From: an uncultured Luminiphilus sp.
GTDB lineage: Bacteria > Pseudomonadota > Gammaproteobacteria > Pseudomonadales > Halieaceae
DNA length: 44,463 nucleotides
NCBI GenBank assembly: GCA_905182485.1
Contig: CAJJBO010000009.1
Coordinates: forward strand, 1 to 44,463
Direction of reading: 5' to 3'
Shown: positions 10,066 to 19,207 of the stretch, one piece after another
Layout of the letters: each line of letters opens with the position of its first letter
How positions within the stretch are numbered: the stretch's first letter is position 1
Position numbers and translations under genes: made by a program
The notes under the pieces: generated by a model
What the model saw: only the letters and a program-made list of their open reading frames with translations
Databases searched by the model: none
What the model was told of the DNA's origin: nothing

Positions 10066-11106
10066 ATGGCTCAGTTGCGAGAATTGGTAGGCCTAAGCCG
10101 CGCGATCGCGCAGGTGAGAGAGCTGGTCAAGAGCGTGGCGCCTACCGACTCATCAGTGCTGATAACCGGTGAATCGGGCACCGGTAAAGAGGTGGTCGCC
10201 CGCGGGATACATAATCAATCCGAGAGAGGGGCTGGGCCATTTGTCGCGGTGAACTGCGGCGCGATTCCAGGTGAGTTGTTAGAGTCAGAGCTGTTCGGGC
10301 ATGAAAAAGGCGCCTTTACTGGCGCTGTCAGTGCCAGAGTAGGCCGGTTTGAGCAGGCTGCCGCTGGCACCCTCTTTTTGGATGAGATTGGCGATATGCC
10401 GCAAGGCATGCAGGTCAAACTCTTGCGTGTGCTGCAGGAGCGCACCTTTGAGAGGGTGGGGAGTAACAAGACACAGCGTTGCGACGTGCGGATTATTGCA
10501 GCCACCCACCAGAATCTTGAAGCGCACGCGCAGGAGGGAAAATTTCGCGCGGATCTCTATTATCGACTCAACGTATTTCCTATCGAGATACCGCCTTTAA
10601 GAGAGCGTCCCGACGATGTTCAGGTGATTGGCGAGCGGTTTTTAGAGGGTTTCAATAAGCAACGGGGCACTAGCACCCGGGTCTCGAGCGCCTGTTTTGA
10701 CGTGTTACGGCAATATGCATGGCCGGGTAATGCCAGAGAGCTGTCCAATTTAATGGAGCGATTGACCATTCTGCATCCCGACGAGCAGGTGAGTGTGAGT
10801 CAGCTGCCTGATCGGTGGCGAAATGGGGCGTCACAATCAGCCATCACCGATGAGCCTCGTGTGCCCGATTTTCTGTTTAGCGACGACGAGCCCTCGGTCA
10901 ATGACAGCGCAGAATTTGTGTTGCCGGGTCTGACGGAGGAAGGGATTGATCTCAAGACTTGCCTCTCCGAGATGGAGCGCGTGCTCATTGTTCAGGCTTT
11001 GGATCTTTCCGGAGGGGTGGTTGCAAAGGCTGCCAAACTCTTGAACCTGCAGCGCACGACGCTCGTCGAGAAGATGCGCAAGCAGGGCCTGGAGCGCTCT
11101 GAATAG
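10066..11106 (+). CDS. fleQ: FleQ/FlrA-type sigma54 activator lacking the N-terminal receiver-like domain
   Basis: The master flagellar regulator family. The 346 residues are an AAA+ sigma54 activator: Walker A GESGTGKE (35-42), GAFTGA sigma54-contact loop (82-87), Walker B LFLDEIGD (103-110), arginine-finger region PLRERPDD, and a Fis-type helix-turn-helix at the end (AAKLLNLQRTTLVEKMRKQG). The C-terminal TTLVEKMRK motif and the ERVGSNKTQ segment are specific to FleQ/FlrA. Canonical FleQ is about 490 residues with a receiver-like domain of about 120 before the AAA+ module; here the protein starts exactly at AAA+ (MAQLRELVG, aligning with the VALFRSLVG segment of FleQ). An in-frame stop at 10042 and no receiver-like sequence in any frame upstream support a genuine absence. 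Confidence 0.88.
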   Translation: MAQLRELVGLSRAIAQVRELVKSVAPTDSSVLITGESGTGKEVVARGIHNQSERGAGPFVAVNCGAIPGELLESELFGHEKGAFTGAVSARVGRFEQAAAGTLFLDEIGDMPQGMQVKLLRVLQERTFERVGSNKTQRCDVRIIAATHQNLEAHAQEGKFRADLYYRLNVFPIEIPPLRERPDDVQVIGERFLEGFNKQRGTSTRVSSACFDVLRQYAWPGNARELSNLMERLTILHPDEQVSVSQLPDRWRNGASQSAITDEPRVPDFLFSDDEPSVNDSAEFVLPGLTEEGIDLKTCLSEMERVLIVQALDLSGGVVAKAAKLLNLQRTTLVEKMRKQGLERSE

Positions 11107-11244
11107 TCCCTCTTAGGCGGTTGACGTAAATTTGACGCTCTGCGTTTATGCTAGACATAAGCTATTGATTTAAATAAAAATAAAAAATCGGCACGGTTCT
11201 TGCGAAGCTTTATCTGAATTCATCGCAGATCGGGCAAGAACCGT
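11107..11244 (+). promoter_or_regulatory. fleSR control region: sigma54 promoter, TTGACG repeats, 11-bp inverted repeat
   Basis: TCGGCACGGTTCTTGCG at 11188-11204 is a sigma54 promoter: GG 11190-11191 and GC 11202-11203 are 10 bases apart. Left of it is a strongly AT-rich tract (11165-11187) suited to DNA bending, and two direct TTGACG copies (11121-11126 and 11132-11137) that resemble FleQ half sites. ACGGTTCTTGC (11193-11203), inside the promoter, is repeated in inverted orientation as GCAAGAACCGT (11234-11244), ending directly before the fleS start codon. FleQ-dependent RpoN transcription of fleSR is the known arrangement in Pseudomonas. Confidence 0.8.
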
Positions 11245-12396
11245 ATGCAGACCGCTCAGCAGATATCGCAGTCAGTGCCGGAGTTAGACTCCGCGCTCGA
11301 TCGCGCCACACAAGAGCTCAACACCAGTTACGTCGACTTGGCGGAGCGGGTGCAACACCTGACAACAGAGTTGCATCAGAGCCGCACCCAATTAGTTCGA
11401 GAGTTGGCGGATAAAGAGTCAATCTTTCAGCGACTATCCGCTTTAGTCCAGGCGTTGCCGGGCGGTATTCTGCTCGTGGATCGTCAGGGTGTGATTCGCG
11501 ATGCGAACCCGCGCGCGATCGAATTGGTCGGTGAGCCGCTCATTGGCGAGTTGTGGCCGACAGTAGAGGAACGGTCGGTCAATCTGCGTTTTTCCTGTGC
11601 AGAGGGGGGCGGGCGCCGGCATGTTTCGGTTTCTGTTCAACCGCTCGGCAGCTCCGGTGAGCGCTTGATTCTGATTACTGACACCACGGCGCTGCATGAA
11701 TCTCAGCAGCTCGAGAGCCAAAAGAAACGGCTGATGGCAATGGGCGAGATGGCAGCGCGTTTGGCGCACCAGATTCGGACCCCCATCGCCTCCACCTCAC
11801 TCTATTTGGCACAGCTCGCGCGTGATGACATTGCTGCGCAGCGGCGCGAAGGCATTTGCAAAAATTTGAGCACGTCCCTCCAGCATGTCGAAGGCACCAT
11901 CGACAGCATGCTGGGCTTTATCCGGGGGGAGTCGAGAGAACTCGAGCCCCTGTTTCTACAAGATGTATTGCTGGATCTAGAGGCGCTGATACGGAACGGC
12001 CATGGCCTGGACGCCCAGCAGCTGATGATCACACCAATCGATCGCAGTGTTCGCATTAGGGGTAAACGAGAAGACCTAGTGGGCGCACTGAGCAACCTCG
12101 TTTGCAATGCCATTCAGGCCTCGGGCGAGGCACCCGAGATTCAGATTTCAGTGAATGCGATTGATGCGCGCCGGATTCAGATCCGGGTCCGTGATCAGGG
12201 TCCTGGTATTGATGAGACGCACCTGCCGCATATTTTTGACCCGTTTTATACGACCCGTGCTGCGGGCACGGGCTTAGGTCTCGCGGTTGTCGCGATGACC
12301 GTGAATCAGCACGGCGGCGATATCAGCGCACGCAATCACCCCGCCGGTGGTGCGGAGTTTTTCATGAGTTTGCCGATGTTGGCACAGAGTGAGTAA
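11245..12396 (+). CDS. fleS: FleS/FlrB, flagellar sensor histidine kinase
   Basis: A soluble 383-residue kinase without membrane segments. Order: helical N-terminus (about 15-60), PAS domain (about 62-150, LPGGILLVDRQGVIRDANPR), HisKA with the phospho-acceptor H175 in MAARLAHQIRTPIAS, and HATPase_c (N box NLVCNAIQAS, G1 DQGPGIDE, F box IFDPFYTTR, G2 GTGLGLAV). FleS phosphorylates FleR, the next gene. No clear ribosome site precedes ATG 11245; the bases before it belong to the inverted repeat that starts in the promoter, which is odd. It is followed by fleR after 12 bases. Intact. Confidence 0.93.
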   Translation: MQTAQQISQSVPELDSALDRATQELNTSYVDLAERVQHLTTELHQSRTQLVRELADKESIFQRLSALVQALPGGILLVDRQGVIRDANPRAIELVGEPLIGELWPTVEERSVNLRFSCAEGGGRRHVSVSVQPLGSSGERLILITDTTALHESQQLESQKKRLMAMGEMAARLAHQIRTPIASTSLYLAQLARDDIAAQRREGICKNLSTSLQHVEGTIDSMLGFIRGESRELEPLFLQDVLLDLEALIRNGHGLDAQQLMITPIDRSVRIRGKREDLVGALSNLVCNAIQASGEAPEIQISVNAIDARRIQIRVRDQGPGIDETHLPHIFDPFYTTRAAGTGLGLAVVAMTVNQHGGDISARNHPAGGAEFFMSLPMLAQSE

Positions 12397-12408
12397 GGGA
12401 GACGTTTG

Positions 12409-13757
12409 ATGAACCAACCAGCAAAGGTTTTGGTCGTGGAAGACGATGCGACGTTGCGGCAGGCGCTTGTGTGACACGATTAAATTTGGTGGCTACGAAG
12501 CGGTGGAGGCCAGCAGTGGTGTGGATGCATTAGGCAAACTCTCCAATCACGGCGTTGATATGGTGATCAGCGATGTACAAATGGACCACATGGACGGCCG
12601 AGAATTACTGCGCAAAGTCCGGGTCACCAATCCCGAGTTGCCTTTTGTGATCATTACGGCGCACGGATCAGTTGAAGGTGCTGTCGATGCAATGCGTGAG
12701 GGGGCGACAGACTATTTGTTGAAGCCATTTGAGGCTGAAGTACTGCTTGATATGGTGTCTCGTATGGAGCCGCTCCGCAAAGCGCAGGCCAGCGATGTGA
12801 TTATGGCAGACCCTGAGACGGCAAAGGTCTATGCGCTTGCGCAAAAGGTGGCGTCTAACGACGCGAGTATTCTGATATCCGGCGAGTCCGGTTGTGGAAA
12901 AGAGGTGCTGGCCCAGTATTTGCACAGCCACTCGACACGGGTCGACCAGCCGTTTGTCGCCGTGAACTGTGCCGCTATCCCCGAAAACATGCTCGAATCG
13001 ATGCTCTTTGGTTACGAGAAGGGCGCCTACACCGGCGCACATCAGGCTCGTGCGGGTAAGTTTGAGCAGGCCAATGGCGGCACGATCTTGCTCGATGAAG
13101 TGTCCGAGATGCCCCTAGCATTGCAGGCGAAGTTGCTGCGTGTCTTACAGGAGCGGGAACTTGAGCGGTTGGGTGGCGATAAAGTCATTGATTTGGATGT
13201 CCGCGTGATTGCCACGACAATGTTGGACTGCGATTGAAGAGGTTGCAGAGGGTCGCTTTCGGGAGGACCTGTACTACCGTCTTAATGTGTTTCCGCTGCA
13301 TTTGGCACCGCTCAGGGAGCGTCGTGCCGATATTTTGCCCCTGGCGGAGCTGTTTTTAAGTAAGTATCAGCCGGCTGACAGACCCCTGAAACTCGACATT
13401 CCTGCGGCTGAAAAAATTCGCCGCGCGACCTGGCAGGGCAACGTGCGCGAGCTCGAGAACTGTATTCAACGTGCTGTCATTCTGAGTCAACCCGATGGGT
13501 TAGTGCGAGAAGAAGACGTTGTGATTACAGAGCCGCTACTCAGTGTTGAGCCCGCTCATGCCGAGGCGCAAGTTGAGGACCCTCAAGCGAGACTCGACGG
13601 AGACTTGAAGCAGCGTGAGCACGAGCTCATTTGTGAGGCGTTAGAGGCCTCTGGTGGCAAGAAAAAAGAAGCGGCGGAGCGTCTGGGCATTAGCCCGCGC
13701 ACTTTGCGTTATAAATTGGCGAGACTACGAGAGTGTGGCGTGGCGTTGCCCGCCTGA
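12409..13757 (+). CDS. fleR: FleR/FlrC, flagellar response regulator (sigma54 activator), two frame breaks
   Basis: ATG 12409 (GGGAG 10 bases upstream) begins [20 protein letters not shown]; the frame then hits TGA 12472 because of one extra base (GCGCTTTGTGAC expected). The rest of the receiver domain (phospho-acceptor D in VISDVQM), the AAA+ module (Walker [15 protein letters not shown] loop, Walker [10 protein letters not shown]) runs to about 13230, where a second one-base insertion breaks the frame before [20 protein letters not shown]. The end carries a Fis-type helix-turn-helix ([20 protein letters not shown]). Removing two bases gives 448 residues, normal for FleR. FleR activates late RpoN promoters such as those for hook and cap genes. 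Confidence 0.92.
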
Positions 13758-13771
13758 GAGGAGTTTGAATT

Positions 13772-14089
13772 ATGAGTGATGTTGCGATTAATCAGGTGCT
13801 GGCGCAGATGCGCACCATGCAGGCGATGGCAAGCCCTCAGTCTACTGAGAAGCTGGCCGAAACCCCGGGCAATTTCTCAAATCTGATGCAGGATTCGATT
13901 CGTGAAGTGAATGCGGCAATGCAAGAATCCAGAGCGATGACAACGAGTTTTGAAATGGGTGACCCCTCTGTATCACTTGCAGAGGTTATGGTGAACTCGC
14001 AGAAAGCGGGTCTGCAATTCCAGGCTGTGGCTGAAATACGCAATCGAGTGTTGTCTGCGTATAAAGAAGTCATGAATATGCCGGTGTGA
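13772..14089 (+). CDS. fliE: FliE, MS ring-rod junction protein
   Basis: A 105-residue protein with the FliE C-terminus: SLAEVMVNSQKAGLQFQAVA, EIRNRVLSAYKEVMNMPV. FliE is the first rod-type protein, at the junction of the MS ring and the rod and in contact with the export gate. AGGAG precedes ATG 13772 by 8 bases; the gene lies 14 bases after fleR and 20 before fliF. I found no clear promoter in the fleR-fliE gap, so the fliE-F-G-H-I-J run may begin from a promoter inside fleR or be read through from fleSR. Confidence 0.94.
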   Translation: MSDVAINQVLAQMRTMQAMASPQSTEKLAETPGNFSNLMQDSIREVNAAMQESRAMTTSFEMGDPSVSLAEVMVNSQKAGLQFQAVAEIRNRVLSAYKEVMNMPV

Positions 14090-14109
14090 GCCAAAGGAGC
14101 TAGATCGAA

Positions 14110-15747
14110 ATGGCAGATGAAGATCAAACATTGATGGATCGCTTTGGCGGGTTCTCCCGGCAGCCAGCGGTCCGGCAATTGGCGTTGCTCGTGGGGCTCG
14201 CGGCCAGCGTGGCGTTGGCGATAGGGCTCGTTCAATGGGCGAGTGCTCCGGGCATGAAGCCGTTGTTCAATCAGTTGAATCCAGCCGATACCAACATCGT
14301 GATTGCGACGCTGGAAAGTAATGGTATCGATTACGAGATCAATGCCGGTGGCACCATGGTGGCCGTGCCGCGGGGCGATCTGGATCGCGCGCGGTTATTG
14401 CTAGCCAGCGAGGGGCTCCCAAAGGCCGATGGAATTGGTTTTGAAAGTTTGTACGAGGAACAGGAGCTGGGCTTATCCAGCTTTATGGAACAGGCACGTT
14501 ATCACCGCGCCCTCGAAGCTGAATTGGCTCGCACGATGGCGGCGCTCGACAGTGTCCGCAGTGCGAGGGTGCACTTGGCCATTTCCAAAGAGTCGCCGTT
14601 TTTGCGAAAGGGTAATGCGCCTGCCGCGTCGGTGATGCTGAATATTTATCCCGGCCGAATTCTCAGTGATCGTCAGTTGGCGGGCATCGTGCATTTGGTC
14701 TCTTCCAGTGTGCCTAATCTCGATTCTTCACAGGTATCCGTTGTAGACCAGGCGGGCAAGTTGCTGTCTGATCAGGGTCAAGATGAAGCGATGGGGTCAT
14801 CAAAAGAGCACTACCGATTAACACAGCAGCTTGAGCAGAATTATAACGATCGCATCGTGATGATTCTGGAGCCTATTTTGGGGGCGGGCTCTGTGCGCGC
14901 CCAGGTTAACGCGGATATGGATTTTACGCGTATCGAACGGACCAGCGAGGTCTATGCGCCCGACACAGTGGTGCGCAGTGAGCAGCTCTCAGAGGAAATC
15001 GCCAATACGCCCAATGATGGCGGTGTGCCGGGTGAGTTGCTGAATGAGCCACCACCAAACGCCGCATTACAGGCAGATCCCGTGGAGGGGGAGCAGGTAG
15101 CGCAGCAGCCACCTGCCCGCAGCACCACGCGCACGACGCGCAATTACGAGATGGATAAAACCATCAGTCACATCCAAGAAACGCCCGGATCAGTGCGGCG
15201 GCTTTCGGTTGCTGTGCTGCTCGATTACGAGGAGAACGTGGGCGAAGATGGTCAGGTGACGCGCGCACCGCTAGAGCAGGCGCAAATTGAGGAGATTCGC
15301 ACGTTGGTGTCCGAGGCGATTGGCTTCTCGACAGACCGGGGCGATACGCTGAGTATTATGAATGCAGAATTTACGCGGCCACCGGTCCCCGAGCCCTTGC
15401 CCGAGCCAGGGTTTTTGGAGCAGGACTGGGTTTGGCAGGTTGGAAAGGGCTTACTGGCATTAAGCGTGCTGCTGGCACTGGTATTTGTTGTGCTGAGACC
15501 ACTGATTCGCTTCGCGGCGGTGCCTATCCCACCCGCGCGTAATTTAGGACAAAATCAGTTGGCTGGGCCTGAAGGCCAAGACGGTAACCCATTGATGTTG
15601 GCCGCTGGGGATCCCGTAGGGCTTCCGCAGAATATGAATCAGGGTGCTAATTACCTGCAGTCCCTCAGTATGGCGAGGCAGGCAGCCGGTGGCGAGCCGG
15701 CGCGGGTGGCCTCGGTGATGAAGAACTGGGTGGCCGCCGATGGCTGA
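14110..15747 (+). CDS. fliF: FliF, MS-ring protein
   Basis: An intact 545-residue protein. One transmembrane helix near residues 21-43 (LALLVGLAASVALAIGLVQW), the secretin-like ring-building motifs (QLNPADTNIVIATLESNGID, then VPRGDLDRARLLLASEGLP), a long disordered periplasmic loop rich in P/E/Q (about 290-345), a second membrane helix at about 440-465 (GKGLLALSVLLALVFVVLRP), and a cytoplasmic tail that binds FliG (ending RVASVMKNWVAADG). FliF forms the MS ring and houses the export gate. AAAGGAG precedes ATG 14110. The last 8 bases overlap fliG, which indicates translational coupling between the two ring partners. Confidence 0.96.
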   Translation: MADEDQTLMDRFGGFSRQPAVRQLALLVGLAASVALAIGLVQWASAPGMKPLFNQLNPADTNIVIATLESNGIDYEINAGGTMVAVPRGDLDRARLLLASEGLPKADGIGFESLYEEQELGLSSFMEQARYHRALEAELARTMAALDSVRSARVHLAISKESPFLRKGNAPAASVMLNIYPGRILSDRQLAGIVHLVSSSVPNLDSSQVSVVDQAGKLLSDQGQDEAMGSSKEHYRLTQQLEQNYNDRIVMILEPILGAGSVRAQVNADMDFTRIERTSEVYAPDTVVRSEQLSEEIANTPNDGGVPGELLNEPPPNAALQADPVEGEQVAQQPPARSTTRTTRNYEMDKTISHIQETPGSVRRLSVAVLLDYEENVGEDGQVTRAPLEQAQIEEIRTLVSEAIGFSTDRGDTLSIMNAEFTRPPVPEPLPEPGFLEQDWVWQVGKGLLALSVLLALVFVVLRPLIRFAAVPIPPARNLGQNQLAGPEGQDGNPLMLAAGDPVGLPQNMNQGANYLQSLSMARQAAGGEPARVASVMKNWVAADG

Positions 15748-16753
15748 AAAAGAACTTAACATCACGGGTAGCCAGCGCGCGGCCATTTTAATGCTGGGTC
15801 TGGGTGAGTCTTTGGCTGCCGAGTTGATGAAGCATATGGAGCCCTCCGAGGTGGAGCGCGTCGGCAAAGCGATGGCGTCTCTGTCGGGGGTATCGGATGA
15901 ACAGGTAGCTGAGGTCCTGAGCTCTTTTCATGATGAGCTGGGTAACGTTAACCCGATTGGCGTCGGCGCATCCGGTTTTACTGAGCGCGTCATGCTGGAA
16001 GCGCTGGGCGAAGAGAAAGCGCGCAATGTCCTGTTTAAAGTCATGCCAGGAGACAAGCCGACAAAAGGTATGGATGCCCTGCGCTGGATGCCCGCAATTT
16101 CCGTAGCCAACATCATTAGGCAAGAACACCCGCAAATCGGTGCGATGATTTTGACGCTTCTGGAGGACGTGCTAGCAGGGCAGGTATTGCCGTTGCTTGA
16201 CCAGGATTTACGAAAAGACATTATGTACCGAGTTGCCCGGCTCGAAAAACTGGATCCCTCGGCCATGGAAGAGCTGGATAAGGTGTTAGAACATCACATT
16301 GGAGCGGCGCCCAAAGCCATTGCCCGTGACGTCCATGGTGCAAAAACCGCGGCGGATATCCTCAACACGATTGATGCCAAGCTTGAGGGCGAAATGCTGG
16401 ACGCGCTGAAGTCTGACGACGAGGCGCTCGGTGAGGAGGTGAGTGATTTGATGCTGGTCTTCGAGCATTTGTCCAATGTCGACGACCGCAGCATGCAGCG
16501 CCTGATTCGAGAGATCAGCACCGATGATCTGATGATCGCGCTGAAGGGTTCGGAGCCTGAGTTAATGGACAAGTTTTTAGACAACATGTCGAGCCGTGCG
16601 GCGGATATGCTGGTGGAGGATATGGAAGCAAAGGGACCGGTGAAATTAGCGGAAATGACCGAGGCCCAAAAGAAGATTCTAGTGGTGGCTAAACAGTTAG
16701 CGGAAGACGGCGAGATTATGCTGGGAAGGAAAAATGACGACCTCGTCAGCTGA
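15740..16753 (+). CDS. fliG: FliG, rotor/switch protein
   Basis: An intact 337-residue protein: the N-terminal FliF-binding domain (GSQRAAILMLGLGESLAAEL), the middle domain with EHPQIGAMIL (the FliM-binding E-H-P-Q motif), and the C-terminal torque domain (LMLVFEHLSNVDDRSMQRLI) with the conserved charged D-D-R cluster facing the stator. FliG is the C-ring protein that generates torque. It begins inside the end of fliF and its last 20 bases overlap fliH. Confidence 0.96.
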   Translation: MAEKELNITGSQRAAILMLGLGESLAAELMKHMEPSEVERVGKAMASLSGVSDEQVAEVLSSFHDELGNVNPIGVGASGFTERVMLEALGEEKARNVLFKVMPGDKPTKGMDALRWMPAISVANIIRQEHPQIGAMILTLLEDVLAGQVLPLLDQDLRKDIMYRVARLEKLDPSAMEELDKVLEHHIGAAPKAIARDVHGAKTAADILNTIDAKLEGEMLDALKSDDEALGEEVSDLMLVFEHLSNVDDRSMQRLIREISTDDLMIALKGSEPELMDKFLDNMSSRAADMLVEDMEAKGPVKLAEMTEAQKKILVVAKQLAEDGEIMLGRKNDDLVS

Positions 16754-17348
16754 GACTGCTGCGACAGGGTCTTGGTCTCCCCCGCATTTGGGCGAGACCG
16801 AGTTCGTAACGGCTTCCAGTATCCGGGAAACTTTGGATGCAGCGCGTCAGAAAGGTTATGACGAGGGCTTTCAAAGTGGCCACGCAGAGGGCCTTGCCGA
16901 GGCTCAGGCGATCACCGAGAGCCTAGAGCGCTTGTGGAGCGCGATGGCGGAGCCTTTTGAAAAACAAGAGGAGAGGTTGTTTCGTGAGCAATGTCTGCTC
17001 ATCTCACGATTGGCCAGTGCGGTACTCGAGCGCGAGTTGCGAACCGAGCCATCGGCGATTGAAACGGCACTGTCAAAGGCTTTGGAAGTGGTGAAGGGTG
17101 CCAGCCAACCGATTGAAATAAGCGTCAATTCACAGGATTTGGCGGCCCTTGAAAAGGTCGCGCCCGACCTGATACCGAGCCAGCTATGGTCCGTAGCGGT
17201 GGACGATGACCTCATGCCGGGTGGTTGCCGCCTGCAGGTGGCAGACTCCATTATTGATGCCAGCATAGAGGGACGATTGATCGTCGCGATTCGCGAGGCG
17301 CTGGGGTTGGAATTGGCCGAGTTATCGGCGGAGCCAGAGGAGGTGTGA
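16734..17348 (+). CDS. fliH: FliH, negative regulator/stator of the export ATPase
   Basis: A 204-residue protein. The central GYDEGFQSGHAEGLAEAQ, with glycines every four residues, is the Gly-x-x-x-Gly helix typical of FliH; the C-terminal domain resembles the delta subunit of ATP synthases (LLISRLASAVLERELRTEPS ... DDDLMPGGCRLQ). FliH dimers bind FliI and anchor it to the C ring through FliN. GGAAGGA precedes ATG 16734, which lies within the end of fliG; fliI follows after one base. Confidence 0.94.
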   Translation: MTTSSAETAATGSWSPPHLGETEFVTASSIRETLDAARQKGYDEGFQSGHAEGLAEAQAITESLERLWSAMAEPFEKQEERLFREQCLLISRLASAVLERELRTEPSAIETALSKALEVVKGASQPIEISVNSQDLAALEKVAPDLIPSQLWSVAVDDDLMPGGCRLQVADSIIDASIEGRLIVAIREALGLELAELSAEPEEV

Positions 17349-17349
17349 C

Positions 17350-18726
17350 ATGGAAGCTGCCTCATCAATGATCACGGCGCGAGATGAGCGTCTCGCCCAT
17401 CGGTTAGGCGCGGCTGAGATCTCTGCCGACACGCTAAAACCAACGGTGGCCGGCAGAGTGGTCAGAATGATCGGCCTAAAAATTGAAGCGGCGGGATGTA
17501 CCGGTGCGATCGGTGGCCGCTGCCTCATCAAGCTGGCCCCGCACAAAGAGATTGTGGCAGAGATCGTGGGTTTTTCCGATGGCCGTCTGGTGCTGATGCC
17601 CGAGTCCAGCGTGGATGGATTGGCGATTGGTGCGGCCGTGGTGCCGATCGAAGAAGACCACGCGGTATCGGTTGGCAAAGAGATGCTGGGCCGAGTACTC
17701 GATGGTGCGGGCCGGTTTATTGATGGCGCCGGAGATATTGTGTCGCTGAAGCGCACTGCATTGAAGGGCGAGGCACTTAACCCTCTGGAGCGCCGAGCGA
17801 TCAGCGAGCCTTTGGACGTGGGGGTGCGGGCCATTAATGCCCTTACCACCTTAGGTAAAGGCCAGCGGTTGGGACTTTTTGCGGGTTCAGGTGTGGGGAA
17901 AAGCACCTTGCTCGGTATGCTCACGAGAAACACCCAAGCCGACATTATTGTCGTAGCACTCGTGGGTGAACGAGGGCGTGAGGTCAGGGATTTTGTCGAT
18001 GAGACACTGGGCCCCGAGGGTTTGAAGCGAGCAATTATTGTCGCGACGCCTGCCGATCAGTCTCCACTAATGCGCGTCAACGGTGCGTGGCGGGCCACAG
18101 CCATCGCCGAATATTTTAGAGATCAGGGCATGAATGTCCTGCTGCTCATGGATTCCCTGACACGGTTCGCTCAGGCCCAGCGCGAAATTGGCTTGGCAGC
18201 CGGGGAACCGCCCGTCTCGAGAGGCTATACCCCGTCGGTATTTTCACTTCTGCCGCGCCTGGTTGAGCGGGCGGGTAATAATCAACATGGTTCTATCACT
18301 GCGATCTACACCGTGCTGGTAGAGGGAGATGATCTTGATGACCCCATCGCGGACGCCTCGCGCGCCATTCTCGATGGGCACATTGTGCTATCTCGAAAAT
18401 TAGCCGATGAGGGCGTTTTCCCTGCTATTGATGTGAGCGCCTCGATCAGTCGTGCGATGGTGTCATTGGTTGACGACAGTCATTACGCCGGCCTTCAGGT
18501 CATCAAAGAGCACATAGCGACCTATCATGCTAACCGCGACCTCATCACAATAGGGGCTTACCAACGGGGTAGTGACCCCCGTATTGACGCAGCCATTGCG
18601 GCCTATCCTCAGATTATGGAATTGCTGCGTCAGCCAATTGGCTCCGCTATTTCAATGGCAGACAGCCTCTCTGCACTGCTCAGTTTGACCCATCCAGAGT
18701 CTCAGCGAGCTGATCCGCATGCGTAA
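17350..18726 (+). CDS. fliI: FliI, flagellum-specific export ATPase
   Basis: An intact 458-residue F1-beta-like ATPase. P-loop GSGVGKST at residues 179-186, Walker B VLLLMDSLTRFAQAQREI, and GEPPVSRGYTPSVFSLLPRL, the family signature. The N-terminal part is the beta-barrel domain. FliI hexamers unfold export substrates at the base of the flagellum. GAGGAGG precedes ATG 17350; the 3' end overlaps fliJ by 8 bases. Confidence 0.97.
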   Translation: MEAASSMITARDERLAHRLGAAEISADTLKPTVAGRVVRMIGLKIEAAGCTGAIGGRCLIKLAPHKEIVAEIVGFSDGRLVLMPESSVDGLAIGAAVVPIEEDHAVSVGKEMLGRVLDGAGRFIDGAGDIVSLKRTALKGEALNPLERRAISEPLDVGVRAINALTTLGKGQRLGLFAGSGVGKSTLLGMLTRNTQADIIVVALVGERGREVRDFVDETLGPEGLKRAIIVATPADQSPLMRVNGAWRATAIAEYFRDQGMNVLLLMDSLTRFAQAQREIGLAAGEPPVSRGYTPSVFSLLPRLVERAGNNQHGSITAIYTVLVEGDDLDDPIADASRAILDGHIVLSRKLADEGVFPAIDVSASISRAMVSLVDDSHYAGLQVIKEHIATYHANRDLITIGAYQRGSDPRIDAAIAAYPQIMELLRQPIGSAISMADSLSALLSLTHPESQRADPHA

Positions 18727-19156
18727 ACATCGTCTCGATAGCGTGGGTTTAGTGGCAAAAGGTAAAGTGGACGCCGCGGCGAATCGCCTGCGTGATGCGC
18801 GGCAGAATGAAGCCGCGGAGCAATCGCGCCTAGATCAATTGACCGAGTTTAGCCGAGAGTTCGACCAGTTTTTAGACCGGCGCGATAACGATACGCTGTC
18901 ACCGCGGCAACTCGAGGAGTACCGGCGATTCATGCACCGGCTTCACGGTGCAGTCGATCAGCAATCACAGACTGCCGCCGCCACGGCGGATGCCGTCGCA
19001 TCGAGTAGTGCCGATTGGCAGCAGGCCTCATTGTATGAGCGAACCCTCAAAAATTTGATTATTCAGCAAAATGCCGAGGCTGCCCGGGCCGAAGAAAAGA
19101 AGGAACAAGCAAAGATAGAGGCTGCCTGGAGGCAAAGTAGCGACTCGGAGCCCTAG
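18719..19156 (+). CDS. fliJ: FliJ, export chaperone-escort (ATPase central stalk)
   Basis: A 145-residue, charged, coiled-coil protein (helices about 10-60 and 75-135) of FliJ size, beginning inside the end of fliI. FliJ sits in the FliI ring like the gamma subunit of an F-type ATPase and contacts FlhA. The sequence is poorly conserved across bacteria, so the call rests on length, coiled coil and position. It ends 2 bases before the sigma54 promoter that drives fliK, so it is the last gene of the fliE-J operon. Confidence 0.9.
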   Translation: MRKHRLDSVGLVAKGKVDAAANRLRDARQNEAAEQSRLDQLTEFSREFDQFLDRRDNDTLSPRQLEEYRRFMHRLHGAVDQQSQTAAATADAVASSSADWQQASLYERTLKNLIIQQNAEAARAEEKKEQAKIEAAWRQSSDSEP

Positions 19157-19158
19157 GT

Positions 19159-19174
19159 TGGCACGCCATTTGCT
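19159..19174 (+). promoter_or_regulatory. Sigma54 (-24/-12) promoter for fliK
   Basis: TGGCACGCCATTTGCT: GG 19160-19161 and GC 19172-19173 separated by 10 bases; a full match to TGGCACG-N4-TTGCW. It starts 2 bases after the fliJ stop codon and 34 bases before the fliK start codon, so the transcript leader would be only about 20 bases long and must include the GAGGGAG ribosome site at about 19191-19199. Confidence 0.88.
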
Positions 19175-19207
19175 GTGTACCTTGATGAAACTGAGGGAGA
19201 CACAGCC

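Noticed and set aside
13700..13771. Sigma54 promoter before fliE (GTGGCGTGGCGTTGCCC)
   Set aside because: GG and GC are 9 bases apart instead of 10, which normally abolishes RpoN recognition.
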